The notes under the pieces were generated by a model. That model did not search any database and had not been told where the DNA came from. It saw only the letters and a program-made list of their open reading frames with translations. From Paenibacillus terrigena DSM 21567 (GTDB taxonomy: Bacteria; Bacillota; Bacilli; Paenibacillales; Paenibacillaceae): a stretch of 64,000 bases of DNA. This document shows positions 55,244 through 63,611 of the stretch, one piece after another (the stretch's first letter is position 1; every line of letters begins with the position of its first letter). Where the stretch lies: the NCBI RefSeq assembly GCF_000374845.1, contig NZ_KB895413.1, positions 310,001 to 374,000 on the forward strand, given 5' to 3'. A program made the translations under genes and the position numbers.

Positions 55244-56347
55244 ATGAAAGCAAAGCTTGGAACAGTAAGTAAAAAGTTGACGTTAATTTCCTTGATCTTG
55301 ATGTTGTTTATCATCAGTGCATGCGGTGCAAAGGATACAGCAAGTGATGTCAAAGCAGATGCCGGCTCAGAGAAAACAGCAGATGCATCGAAGGATCTAC
55401 CGCTTAAAGGAAAGAAAATCGCACTCGTGATGCAATTTAACATCGGTACATTCTCGCAGCAATATATCGAAGGCGTGAAGGAAGAAGTGAAGAAGTTCGG
55501 CGGTGAAGTGAGCGTATTCGCTGCAGATAGTGACTTGACGAAAATGGCTTCGAATCTGAATGTTGCGATTACACAGCAGTTCGACGGGATTCTAACGGAT
55601 CACGGAACGGCTGAAGCGCTTCAGTCGGGCATTCAAAAAGCTGTAGATAGCAAGATCCCCGTGGTTGCTTTTGACGCGGATGTCAAAATTCCCGATGTCA
55701 CTGTGCTTCAGCAAGGCGATCAGAAGATGGCAGAAATGACGCTTGAGCAAATGGGCAAAGATATCGGCGGTAAAGGTAATATCGTTAAAGTATGGGTTGC
55801 AGGTTTTGCTCCAATGGAACGCAGACAAGTCGCTTATCAAGATTTCCTGAGCAAAAATCCGGATATTAAAGAGGTTGCAACGTTCGGTGCAGCGTCCGCG
55901 AATACAGCGCTCGATACGCAAGCTCAAATGGAAGCGATATTGAAGCAATACCCGAACAAAGGTGACATTTCAGCGGTATGGACAGCTTGGGATGAATTCG
56001 CGAAAGGTGCATCACGTGCCATTCAACAAGCAGGCCGCGATGAGATTAAAGTATATGGTATCGACATGAGCGACGAGGATTTGCAGATGATTCAAGACAA
56101 AGCGAATCCATGGGTAGCATCCGCTGCAGTAGATCCGAAGGATATCGGCCGCGTCCAAGTTCGTTATCTCTATCAGAAACTGCATGGTGACACGACAGAT
56201 GATACGGTAGTACTTGACCCTGTATTCGTTCACCGTGATGCGCTTCCTGCGGAGCAAGTATCGACGACTGATCTGTCCAAATATATTAAAGGTTGGGGCA
56301 GCAGTTCCCAAGGATTACAAGATTGGATGAAAGATTACGAGAAATAA
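55244..56347 (+). CDS. Sugar ABC transporter substrate-binding lipoprotein
   Basis: A 367-residue lipoprotein with lipobox IISACG and a periplasmic-binding fold of the RbsB/LacI type, e.g. VMQFNIGTFSQQYIEGVKEEVK, DGILTDHGTAEALQSGIQKA, WTAWDEFAKGASRAI. The GGGGGG-type binding site favours ATG 55244 over 55238. It is the first of a three-gene operon and captures the substrate, which cannot be named from the sequence. Confidence 0.9.
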   Translation: MKAKLGTVSKKLTLISLILMLFIISACGAKDTASDVKADAGSEKTADASKDLPLKGKKIALVMQFNIGTFSQQYIEGVKEEVKKFGGEVSVFAADSDLTKMASNLNVAITQQFDGILTDHGTAEALQSGIQKAVDSKIPVVAFDADVKIPDVTVLQQGDQKMAEMTLEQMGKDIGGKGNIVKVWVAGFAPMERRQVAYQDFLSKNPDIKEVATFGAASANTALDTQAQMEAILKQYPNKGDISAVWTAWDEFAKGASRAIQQAGRDEIKVYGIDMSDEDLQMIQDKANPWVASAAVDPKDIGRVQVRYLYQKLHGDTTDDTVVLDPVFVHRDALPAEQVSTTDLSKYIKGWGSSSQGLQDWMKDYEK

Positions 56348-56391
56348 GGAATAGTACATTGAACAACAGAGCGAAATGAGGTTCGAATGCA

Positions 56392-57909
56392 ATGACTGCA
56401 AACCAAGAGACGTTACGTCTAACGCGCATCACGAAGTCGTTTGCGGGAATTCCGGCGCTCAGCGAAGTGGATTTCACCGTTCATTGCGGTGAAATTCACG
56501 CGCTTCTCGGCGCAAATGGAGCTGGCAAAAGTACATTGATGAAAATATTGTCCGGTGCCTACACCCTAGATTCCGGATCGATCACGATTGGTTCACAAGA
56601 GATTCAGATGCAGTCGCCATCGGATGCGAAACGACAAGGCATTCATTGTGTATACCAAGAGGTAGATACCGCGCTTGTGCCGCAGATAACCGTTGCCGAG
56701 AATATCCTACTAGACCGACTTTCCAACAGGGAAGGCGGTTTATGGCATTCTTGGGGACAAATCTATCAGGAAGCAGAAGCAGCGTTAGCCAAATTAGGCG
56801 CATCGATCGATGTTCGTCAAAAAGTAGAAGGACTGAGTCTTTCCGAGAAACAAATGATCTTAGTCGCGAGAACGTTGGTGGAGAAAGCGAAGTTTATTAT
56901 TTTCGATGAACCAACGGCACCGCTCAGCCATGAAGAGACGAATAATCTATTCCGTGTCATGAAGCAAATGAAAGAGGAAGGGATTGGTTGTATCTTTATT
57001 TCTCATCGATTGCCGGAAGTATTCGAGCATTGTGATCGCGTGACGGTTATGCGCGATGGCAAGCATGTGTATACGGAATCCACGTCGAGATCTTCCATTG
57101 ATGAGGTGATCGGGCAAATGCTCGGCAAATCCTTCGATGAAGAGTTTCCGAAGCGGACGGTACCTATCGGTGAGGTCTTGCTCAAGACTTCTCAATTGAC
57201 TTCGGGAAACAAGGTCAAGCAGGTCAATCTTGAGGTTCGTGAAGGAGAAATCGTGGGCGTGGTCGGACTTGTCGGCGCAGGAAAGACGGAGCTGTCGAAT
57301 GTGTTATTCGGCTCATTGCGAAGTGACAGCGGACACGTACAGTTACGAGGGACTTCACTTAGGCTGAAAGATCCTACAGATGCGATAGATGCAGGGATCG
57401 TGCTCGTGCCTGAGGAGCGTCGCAAGCATGGGATTATGGTTGAAGACTCCGTACAGCACAATCTAAGCTTGCCGCTGCTCAAGCAGCTTAGCCGATTCGG
57501 CTTCGTTCGCAGCGCGATGGAACAGGTACATGCGGGTCGCCTCATTGAGCGTCTGGGTGTGAAGACTTCTTCCATGAAGCAGCAAGTGAAGTTTCTAAGC
57601 GGCGGTAATCAGCAGAAGGTTGCGATTGGGAAATGGGTAGAGACCAAAGCGGATGTATTTCTCTTCGACGAGCCGACGAAAGGTGTCGATATTGGGGCAA
57701 AGAGCGACATTTTCCGATTGATTGGGGATCTTGCTGAGCAAGGCAAAGGCATTCTTTATTTCACTTGTGAATTTGCTGAAGCCATCGGTATTGCGGATCG
57801 GATTTTTGTGATGTGTGAAGGCAGAATTGTGAAGGAATTCCGTCAAGAAGAGGCAACACAAGAGAAACTATTGTATTACGCAAGCGCAGGTCGGGAGGAA
57901 CAGGCATGA
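56392..57909 (+). CDS. Sugar ABC transporter ATP-binding protein (two ATPase domains)
   Basis: A 505-residue RbsA/MglA-like protein. The first domain has GANGAGKSTLMKI, LSEKQMILVA and FDEPTAPLS; the second has a degraded Walker A GLVGAGKTELSNVL, LSGGNQQKVAIGKW and LFDEPTKGVDIG. This split pattern is normal for CUT2 importers, where one protein energises the permease homodimer. It begins 44 bases after the binding protein and overlaps the permease by four bases. Confidence 0.95.
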   Translation: MTANQETLRLTRITKSFAGIPALSEVDFTVHCGEIHALLGANGAGKSTLMKILSGAYTLDSGSITIGSQEIQMQSPSDAKRQGIHCVYQEVDTALVPQITVAENILLDRLSNREGGLWHSWGQIYQEAEAALAKLGASIDVRQKVEGLSLSEKQMILVARTLVEKAKFIIFDEPTAPLSHEETNNLFRVMKQMKEEGIGCIFISHRLPEVFEHCDRVTVMRDGKHVYTESTSRSSIDEVIGQMLGKSFDEEFPKRTVPIGEVLLKTSQLTSGNKVKQVNLEVREGEIVGVVGLVGAGKTELSNVLFGSLRSDSGHVQLRGTSLRLKDPTDAIDAGIVLVPEERRKHGIMVEDSVQHNLSLPLLKQLSRFGFVRSAMEQVHAGRLIERLGVKTSSMKQQVKFLSGGNQQKVAIGKWVETKADVFLFDEPTKGVDIGAKSDIFRLIGDLAEQGKGILYFTCEFAEAIGIADRIFVMCEGRIVKEFRQEEATQEKLLYYASAGREEQA

Positions 57910-58901
57910 AGAACAATGTGCTGCAATTATTATTTCGGTATGGATCATTATTTGTCATTTTTGGTGTTATACTCTTTTTCTCATTAACACTTCCACACTT
58001 TTTCAGTTATGCGAATTTGGCTGATATTCTACGTTCGATTTCAATCGTAACCTTCGTAGCGATCGGGGTAACCCTTTCGCTAATTGTGGATGGATTTGAT
58101 TTGTCAGTAGGATCGACCGTTTCGATCTCGACCGTCGTTGCGGCATCCTTGATGGTATGGTACGAGCAACCACTCTATATCGTCATTTTGGTTCCGCTGT
58201 TGATCGGGGCCGTCATTGGTTGTGTCAATGCTTTCTTTATCGTGAAAATCCGCATTCCAGACTTACTCGCGACGCTTGCGGTCATGTATATCGTATCTGG
58301 ATTGCATAAGACATACACGTCCGGCTACTCCATTTATAACAACATGCAGTTCCAAGATGGTACGAAAGCGCCGGGTAAATTCAGTGAATCGTTCTTATGG
58401 CTAGGACAAGGCGAATGGCTTGGGATTCCGATTCCCGTCATCTTGCTTATTATCGCCGTAGCCGTTGTTCATATTTTCTTGACGTACACGCGCTTCGGCA
58501 GACAAATGTATGTCACTGGTGGGAATGAAGAGGCTGCACGGTTGTCTGGGATTAAAGTCAAAAAAGTACGTACGCTTGCTTATATCGCTTCCGGGATGTT
58601 CGCAGCATTTGGAGGTGTCCTGTTCGCAGCACGGATTGGATCGGGGCAGATCGATGCGGGTGCGCCACTCCTGATGGAAGCTGTTGCAGCGGTATTCGTC
58701 GGATTCTCCGTAATGGGCGCGGGGAAACCAAATGTGATCGGGACATTTTTCGGCGCTGTCTTGATTGGGGTACTTGTGAACGGATTAACGATGATGAATG
58801 TGCAGTATTTTATGCATGATATTATTAAAGGTATCGTCCTTATCCTCGCTCTTGCAGTCACGTTCTATTACCTGCATCGGACCAGATCAGGGAAGAATTA
58901 A
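57906..58901 (+). CDS. Sugar ABC transporter permease (CUT2)
   Basis: A 331-residue permease with eight to ten hydrophobic segments and family motifs GFDLSVGSTVSIST, GCVNAFFIVKIRIPDLLATLA, GGNEEAARLSGI and MGAGKPNVIGTFFGAVLIGVLVNGL. It starts in the ATGA overlap with the ATPase gene. The operon lies between spoIVA and hbs, genes that are adjacent in B. subtilis. Confidence 0.95.
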   Translation: MKNNVLQLLFRYGSLFVIFGVILFFSLTLPHFFSYANLADILRSISIVTFVAIGVTLSLIVDGFDLSVGSTVSISTVVAASLMVWYEQPLYIVILVPLLIGAVIGCVNAFFIVKIRIPDLLATLAVMYIVSGLHKTYTSGYSIYNNMQFQDGTKAPGKFSESFLWLGQGEWLGIPIPVILLIIAVAVVHIFLTYTRFGRQMYVTGGNEEAARLSGIKVKKVRTLAYIASGMFAAFGGVLFAARIGSGQIDAGAPLLMEAVAAVFVGFSVMGAGKPNVIGTFFGAVLIGVLVNGLTMMNVQYFMHDIIKGIVLILALAVTFYYLHRTRSGKN

Positions 58902-59119
58902 GCAAAGTTTTGGGTTTTTCAATCGTATTATGCGCTAAAACGGCCGTGGGCACTTGAAATTCTGGGCACAGTGTATTACTATAAGTTTGTTCCTGCCTGC
59001 ACGAAGGTGCCGGGCCGTTTTGAGAAAGACGAATATCCAAGCAATATGTATAATTTTTAGCGAAACGGTAAAGACAGTATGATATTGGAGCATAATCCTT
59101 CTGGGGAGGTGAAAAGAGC
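58902..59119. other. Intergenic region before hbs, includes structured element
   Basis: The space between the permease and hbs holds the inverted-repeat element at 58937-59021 and then an AT-rich stretch with TATGATATT around 59080, a possible hbs -10, but without a clear -35. Confidence 0.5.
58937..59021. other. 85-nt inverted-repeat element with internal hairpins
   Basis: AAAACGGCC at one end pairs with GGCCGTTTT at the other. Inside are GCAC-GAAG-GTGC and further possible pairings around GGGCAC. On the + strand it ends in only four T residues. It could be the terminator of the ABC operon, an attenuator in the hbs leader, or a separate RNA. Confidence 0.6.
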
Positions 59120-59392
59120 ATGAACAAATCTGAATTGATTGCACAAGTAGCTGAGGCAACTGAGCTTTCGAAGAAAGATGTGACTAAAGCAGTAGATGCA
59201 GTATTTGATGCCATTTCTGCAGCACTTCAAAGCGGCGATAAAGTTCAACTCGTTGGCTTCGGTAACTTCGAAGTACGTGAACGTTCCGCTCGTAAGGGTC
59301 GCAATCCGCAAACGGGTCAAGAAATCGAAATTCCAGCTAGCAAAATCCCAGCGTTTAAACCGGGTAAAGCACTTAAAGACGGAATTAAATAA
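59120..59392 (+). CDS. hbs: DNA-binding protein HU
   Basis: A 90-residue HU/IHF family protein that compacts the chromosome. [61 protein letters not shown] and the end LKDGIK are typical. GGGGAGGTG precedes the ATG. In B. subtilis it lies between spoIVA and folE-mtrB. Confidence 0.97.
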   Translation: MNKSELIAQVAEATELSKKDVTKAVDAVFDAISAALQSGDKVQLVGFGNFEVRERSARKGRNPQTGQEIEIPASKIPAFKPGKALKDGIK

Positions 59393-59426
59393 ACGATTGT
59401 ACATATTAGAGTGTTTTAGAATTAGT

Positions 59427-59456
59427 CCGTGACTGTTGTTCACGGCTTTTTCTTTT
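59427..59456 (+). terminator. Terminator after hbs
   Basis: CCGTGA pairs with TCACGG around a 7-base loop, followed by CTTTTTCTTTT. Confidence 0.85.
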
Positions 59457-59503
59457 CTATTCGATGGATGAGGGAGAAGAACCGAAGATTCGAAGGGAGT
59501 GTC

Positions 59504-59740
59504 ATGCAGGTGGAAGAGAAAAATAACAGCAACGCCGAGTATATTATCGTCAAGGCCAAATCCCAAGGCGTCCAAGTCATTGGCTTAACGCGTGGACAAG
59601 ATACAAGATTCCATCACACCGAGAAGCTGGACAAAGGTGAAGTGCTTATCGCGCAGTTTACAGACCACACTTCAGCGATCAAAATTCGCGGCAGTGCAAC
59701 GGTATTGACCAAATATGGTACGGTGGAAACAGACAGCTAG
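59504..59740 (+). CDS. mtrB: Tryptophan RNA-binding attenuation protein (TRAP)
   Basis: A 78-residue subunit of the 11-mer ring that binds (G/U)AG repeats in trp mRNA when tryptophan is bound. The core [39 protein letters not shown] matches B. subtilis MtrB nearly throughout, including the KFHH-like Lys/Arg, Phe, His RNA-contact stretch and T-rich tryptophan pocket. ATG 59504 has AAGGGAGTG 2-8 bases upstream. In B. subtilis folE (mtrA) precedes mtrB; here that gene is missing. Confidence 0.95.
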   Translation: MQVEEKNNSNAEYIIVKAKSQGVQVIGLTRGQDTRFHHTEKLDKGEVLIAQFTDHTSAIKIRGSATVLTKYGTVETDS

Positions 59741-59747
59741 AAAATTT

Positions 59748-59769
59748 GCAGGCATAGCCTGCTTTTTTT
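59748..59769 (+). terminator. Terminator after mtrB
   Basis: A perfect 6-bp stem GCAGGC-ATA-GCCTGC is followed by seven T residues. Confidence 0.92.
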
Positions 59770-59832
59770 GATTGTACAATGCAGTAGGGGTTATTCATGG
59801 ACGAACAGGTCCATGCGAAAGGGGCGCTATTT

Positions 59833-60378
59833 ATGCGTTTAATTAGACCGATCTTACTTGCATGTACAGGATCACTGATGGTTACACTAATGATTTCTTT
59901 GCTCGTACATGGGGATATGCAACCTCCTTCTGATCATAAGACGCTGCCGGTATTTTCCGAGGCAGCACCGATCGACATTCAATCGAATAATCTGGTAGAT
60001 GTCCTTGCAGAGCTGCCTCTTCAAATGCATATTGGTCGTGTGGTCTGGAGCGGAACTACGCTTACCCTCGATCTAAATGTGGGGAATACACCGGATACGG
60101 CTCAAGACATCTATAAGCATATGCATCAGATTATTTTATTCAGTTTCACCCAAACAACGAATGTGAAGCAGCTCTTTCTACGATTTGTAACGCCGGATGA
60201 CGGATCCACCTCGACGAAGCGTCTACTTCTTGCAGCAGATGCAAGCCGAGATGATTGGGATCGTGCGGACTTGGAGATGCTTCGTACATTAACGATCGGA
60301 CTTTCTCCTGAAGTTGAAGAAAAGCTGCATTTACGATATACCGCATTATGGAATAAAAAATTCGGATCTAAGGATTAA
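59833..60378 (+). CDS. Membrane-anchored protein of unknown function
   Basis: A 181-residue protein with one N-terminal hydrophobic segment (ILLACTGSLMVTLMISLLV) and an extracytoplasmic domain of beta-rich and helical parts (HIGRVVWSGTTLTLDLNVGN, ADLEMLRTLTIGLSPEVEEK). I recognise no family. GAAAGGGGCG precedes ATG 59833; an ATG at 59797 also has a modest AGGGG upstream and would add 12 residues. It lies between mtrB and hepS. Confidence 0.65.
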   Translation: MRLIRPILLACTGSLMVTLMISLLVHGDMQPPSDHKTLPVFSEAAPIDIQSNNLVDVLAELPLQMHIGRVVWSGTTLTLDLNVGNTPDTAQDIYKHMHQIILFSFTQTTNVKQLFLRFVTPDDGSTSTKRLLLAADASRDDWDRADLEMLRTLTIGLSPEVEEKLHLRYTALWNKKFGSKD

Positions 60379-60494
60379 TTTCTGTCAAAAAAAGCGAATG
60401 AGATTCAGTGCGTGGGTAAATAACTTATGCTATAATAATTTAGATTGCTCGGTCTACAGAATTTTGTACTCGCAGTATGCTCGGAGGCATCTTA

Positions 60495-61361
60495 ATGAAA
60501 CGATATCGGATTCCAGAATTGGCCGAAAAGGCTATGAAACATGATATGATCAGCAGCAACATGGAGATGCCCGATTTCCCGGACGCTCGCATTCGTCTGT
60601 TGTTTGTTTACTTGGATAAAAACCCAACTATCAAGCGGAATAGCGAGCTATATGCACTCGCTTCTTCTTTGGTGCAGATGGGTCTTGACACCCATGACCT
60701 GATCGATACCGATGACGAGAAGAAATCGGAGCGAGAGATGCGAACGCGTCAAGTTAACGTACTAGCTGGAGACTTCTTCAGTAGTCGATTTTACCAGTTG
60801 CTCGCACAAGCGGGTGAAGTGAATATGGTGAGGCAGTTAAGTGATGCTGTGTGTGAGGTGAACCGGCAGAAGATGAATTTATACATGCGTGTGAAGCAAT
60901 TGCTGCTCTCAACCGATGAATACTTATCACTTCTCGTTCAGCTCAAGATGTATTTGCTCACCGCTTTCCAGTCCGTCATGGATGAGGTGAATCAGAAGAC
61001 TTGGCCGGATATGCTCCGTGCTTTCACACAATGTGAAATTGTTCGTGAAGAAATGAACAAGAATAACGAATTACGTTCGTTCAAAGGCTCATGGGCCTAT
61101 TGGCATATCCTGCAAGAGGGAACAGAAGAAGACCAACTGTTGCTGCGGGATAACAAAGTAGAAGTTCGTCATATCCAGTCCTTATGGACGAAATATAATA
61201 TACACAATTTATTATTAGACAAGCTTCGTCAGACCATTGCTGATATTCAGAACATGCTTCGCGAGCCCGTCTCAGAGAAGATTCATCGAGACCTTATGAG
61301 TATTGCAGAGCCATTCCTTCGAATAACGCATGAGCCTCTGACAGTCGTGAAGGAAGGTTGA
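60495..61361 (+). CDS. hepS: Heptaprenyl diphosphate synthase small subunit
   Basis: A 288-residue, mostly helical protein of the HEPPP_synt_1 family, the non-catalytic partner of HepT. It lacks the Asp-rich motifs of the large subunit but shows family segments such as YALASSLVQMGLDTHDLIDTDD and NVLAGDFFSSRFYQLLAQAGE. The complex makes the C35 side chain of menaquinone-7. GGAGGC is 8 bases before ATG 60495. An extended -10 (TGCTATAAT) lies at about 60428-60436. Confidence 0.9.
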   Translation: MKRYRIPELAEKAMKHDMISSNMEMPDFPDARIRLLFVYLDKNPTIKRNSELYALASSLVQMGLDTHDLIDTDDEKKSEREMRTRQVNVLAGDFFSSRFYQLLAQAGEVNMVRQLSDAVCEVNRQKMNLYMRVKQLLLSTDEYLSLLVQLKMYLLTAFQSVMDEVNQKTWPDMLRAFTQCEIVREEMNKNNELRSFKGSWAYWHILQEGTEEDQLLLRDNKVEVRHIQSLWTKYNIHNLLLDKLRQTIADIQNMLREPVSEKIHRDLMSIAEPFLRITHEPLTVVKEG

Positions 61362-61365
61362 GGAA

Positions 61366-62097
61366 ATGATGGATACGAATTCATCCAAAACAAAGGAACA
61401 ATTCGTTCACGCCGTCTTCGAGAATATTGCACCGAAGTACGATATGATGAACGATGTCCTGAGTTTTAGGCGCCATAAGGCGTGGCGTAAATTTACGATG
61501 AAGAAGATGAATGTGAAACCTGGGGATACGGCGATTGATCTGTGCTGCGGTACCTGCGACTGGACCATTAGTATTGCAGAGGCTAGTCAGACAGGGAACA
61601 TTGTCGGTCTTGATTTTAGTCAGAATATGTTGGATGTAGGTAAAGTGAAAGTGGATCGCGCAGGAAAAACCCGGCAAATTGATTTGGTACAAGGGAATGC
61701 GATGGAACTTCCTTTCGAAGATAATCAATTTGAGTATGCGACGATCGGCTTTGGCCTTCGCAACGTCCCGGATTTGAAACGGGTACTTAAGGAGATGCAG
61801 CGAGTTGTTAAGCCAGGAGGGATGATCGTATGTCTCGAATTATCCAAGCCGACCTGGCAGCCATTCAAAGGGATTTATTATTTCTACTTCCAAAAGGTTC
61901 TTCCACTCATTGGCAAATATCTTGTGAAGCGTTATGAGCAGTATAAATGGCTTCCAGATTCCTTAGTTGCTTTTCCAGGTCGATATGAACTAGCGGAAAT
62001 ATACCGCGAGATTGGACTGCATGATGTTCAAGCTTATCCACTGACCGGTGGTATTGCTGCGCTTCATATTGGGATGAAGGAGCGTAACAATGTTTAA
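61366..62097 (+). CDS. menG: Demethylmenaquinone methyltransferase (MenG/UbiE)
   Basis: A 243-residue SAM-dependent methyltransferase for the last step of menaquinone synthesis. YDMMNDVLSFRRHKAWRKFT, the SAM motif DLCCGTCDWTISIA, GNAMELPFEDNQFEYATIGFGLRNV and the end ALHIGMKE are canonical. It follows hepS by four bases and overlaps the prenyltransferase gene by eight bases. Confidence 0.96.
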   Translation: MMDTNSSKTKEQFVHAVFENIAPKYDMMNDVLSFRRHKAWRKFTMKKMNVKPGDTAIDLCCGTCDWTISIAEASQTGNIVGLDFSQNMLDVGKVKVDRAGKTRQIDLVQGNAMELPFEDNQFEYATIGFGLRNVPDLKRVLKEMQRVVKPGGMIVCLELSKPTWQPFKGIYYFYFQKVLPLIGKYLVKRYEQYKWLPDSLVAFPGRYELAEIYREIGLHDVQAYPLTGGIAALHIGMKERNNV

Positions 62098-62959
62098 GAA
62101 AATTGCTATATTTCTAGAAATGATCAAGTTCGAACATACATTATTTGCACTACCCTTTGCATTCATGGGCTCCATTCTTGGCTCGGTTGTCGTGCATCAT
62201 CATTTACCTTCTTGGGCGCAGATTGGTTGGATTTTACTCGCTATGGTAGGGGCAAGAACGGCAGCGATGTCCTTGAATCGTCTGATTGATGCAGCGATTG
62301 ATAAGAAGAACCCGCGTACGGAAGGTAGAGCTATTCCAGCGGGGTTGCTCAAAATCGGAGAGGTCGTATTATTTACCATCGTTTCATTCGGATTATTATT
62401 TTGGGCGGCAGCTGAACTCGAACCGCTTGCAATGCGCTTATTGCCAATTGCGGTCTTTTTTCTTGTGTTCTATTCTTATACGAAACGCTTTACTTGGCTA
62501 TGCCATGTGGTACTTGGACTCACCATCGCACTCGCTCCCTTAGGCGGATGGGTGGCTGTTACGAATAGTGCTGATTGGTCGGCCATTGTATTCTATCTTA
62601 CCGTCGCATTCTGGACAGCGGGCTTTGATATTATTTATGCGTGCCAGGACTATGAGTTTGATAAGTCGCAGGGTCTTCATTCTATACCTGTTCGCTTCGG
62701 GCTGAAAGGTGCACTATGGATCGCTCGCGGTTTTCATATTCTAACAGCGATTGGATTCATCTCGTTATACCTGATGACAGATTTGAGCTGGATGTACTTT
62801 GCCGGCATGATTATTGCCTATGCGATTCTTTTCTACGAACACAAATTGGTGAAGCCGCATGATTTAAGCAAAGTGAACACGGCTTTCTTCTCGATGAATG
62901 GAATCTTAAGCGTCGTCGTATTTGTGTTTACATTCCTTGATTTGGTGGTGTTCCACTAA
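62090..62959 (+). CDS. UbiA family polyprenyltransferase (MqnP-like)
   Basis: A 289-residue eight- or nine-helix aromatic prenyltransferase. The two Asp-rich motifs are NRLIDAAIDKKNPRTEGRAIP and CQDYEFDKSQGLHSIPVRFG. In Bacillus subtilis MenA carries out prenylation in the classical pathway, but here the link to UbiX and mqnA suggests prenylation of 1,4-dihydroxy-6-naphthoate-type intermediates in the futalosine route. I infer this from the neighbours; the substrate is not evident from sequence. Confidence 0.85.
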   Translation: MFKKIAIFLEMIKFEHTLFALPFAFMGSILGSVVVHHHLPSWAQIGWILLAMVGARTAAMSLNRLIDAAIDKKNPRTEGRAIPAGLLKIGEVVLFTIVSFGLLFWAAAELEPLAMRLLPIAVFFLVFYSYTKRFTWLCHVVLGLTIALAPLGGWVAVTNSADWSAIVFYLTVAFWTAGFDIIYACQDYEFDKSQGLHSIPVRFGLKGALWIARGFHILTAIGFISLYLMTDLSWMYFAGMIIAYAILFYEHKLVKPHDLSKVNTAFFSMNGILSVVVFVFTFLDLVVFH

Positions 62960-62960
62960 G

Positions 62961-63611
62961 ATGAACATCATGCCGCAATCGAAACGATGGGCTGTCGGAA
63001 TCACGGGTGCTAGCGGCTCGATTTATGGAATTCGGTTGATCGAGGTCCTGCTTGCAGCGGGGTTTGAAGTGCATATCATCATCACGGATGCCGGATGGCG
63101 TGTGATCAAAGAAGAGCTCGGGTGGGAAGTTGTTAAGCGCCAAGATGTATTGAACCAGAAGTTCGGGCATTATGAAGGTCACTATATCTATCACCCGATA
63201 CAAGACATCGGCGCGAGCATTGCAAGTGGATCCTTCCGCGCAGCCGGAATGTTTATTATGCCTTGTTCGATGGGGACGTTATCGTCCATCGCTCACGGAG
63301 CATCAGATAATCTGATGGGACGAGCTGCTGACGTGATGCTCAAGGAAGGGCGTCCGCTCATCATCGTTCCACGTGAGACACCACTGCACGCAATACACTT
63401 AGAAAATATGTTGAAATTGGCACGGCTGGGCGTTCGAATCGTACCGGCTATGCCAGCATTCTATTATGGGCCTCAGACCTTGGACGACATAGTGAACTTC
63501 CTTGTTGGTAAGGTGCTCGATCAGGTCCATATCGATCATGAATTGTACATCAGATGGGGGGATTCGGATGAGCAGCAAGTCAAGCAGTCCGATTCGCATC
63601 GGAGAGATTAA
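62961..63611 (+). CDS. ubiX: Flavin prenyltransferase UbiX family
   Basis: A 216-residue enzyme that makes prenyl-FMN, the cofactor of UbiD-type decarboxylases. GITGASGSIYGIRLIEVL, SGSFRAAGMFIMPCSMGTLSSIAHG and the PRETPLHAIHLENML segment are diagnostic. In the futalosine pathway it would support decarboxylation of the prenylated intermediate by a UbiD-like partner, not visible here. ATG 62961 starts two bases after the UbiA stop; the gene overlaps mqnA by 44 bases. Confidence 0.93.
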   Translation: MNIMPQSKRWAVGITGASGSIYGIRLIEVLLAAGFEVHIIITDAGWRVIKEELGWEVVKRQDVLNQKFGHYEGHYIYHPIQDIGASIASGSFRAAGMFIMPCSMGTLSSIAHGASDNLMGRAADVMLKEGRPLIIVPRETPLHAIHLENMLKLARLGVRIVPAMPAFYYGPQTLDDIVNFLVGKVLDQVHIDHELYIRWGDSDEQQVKQSDSHRRD

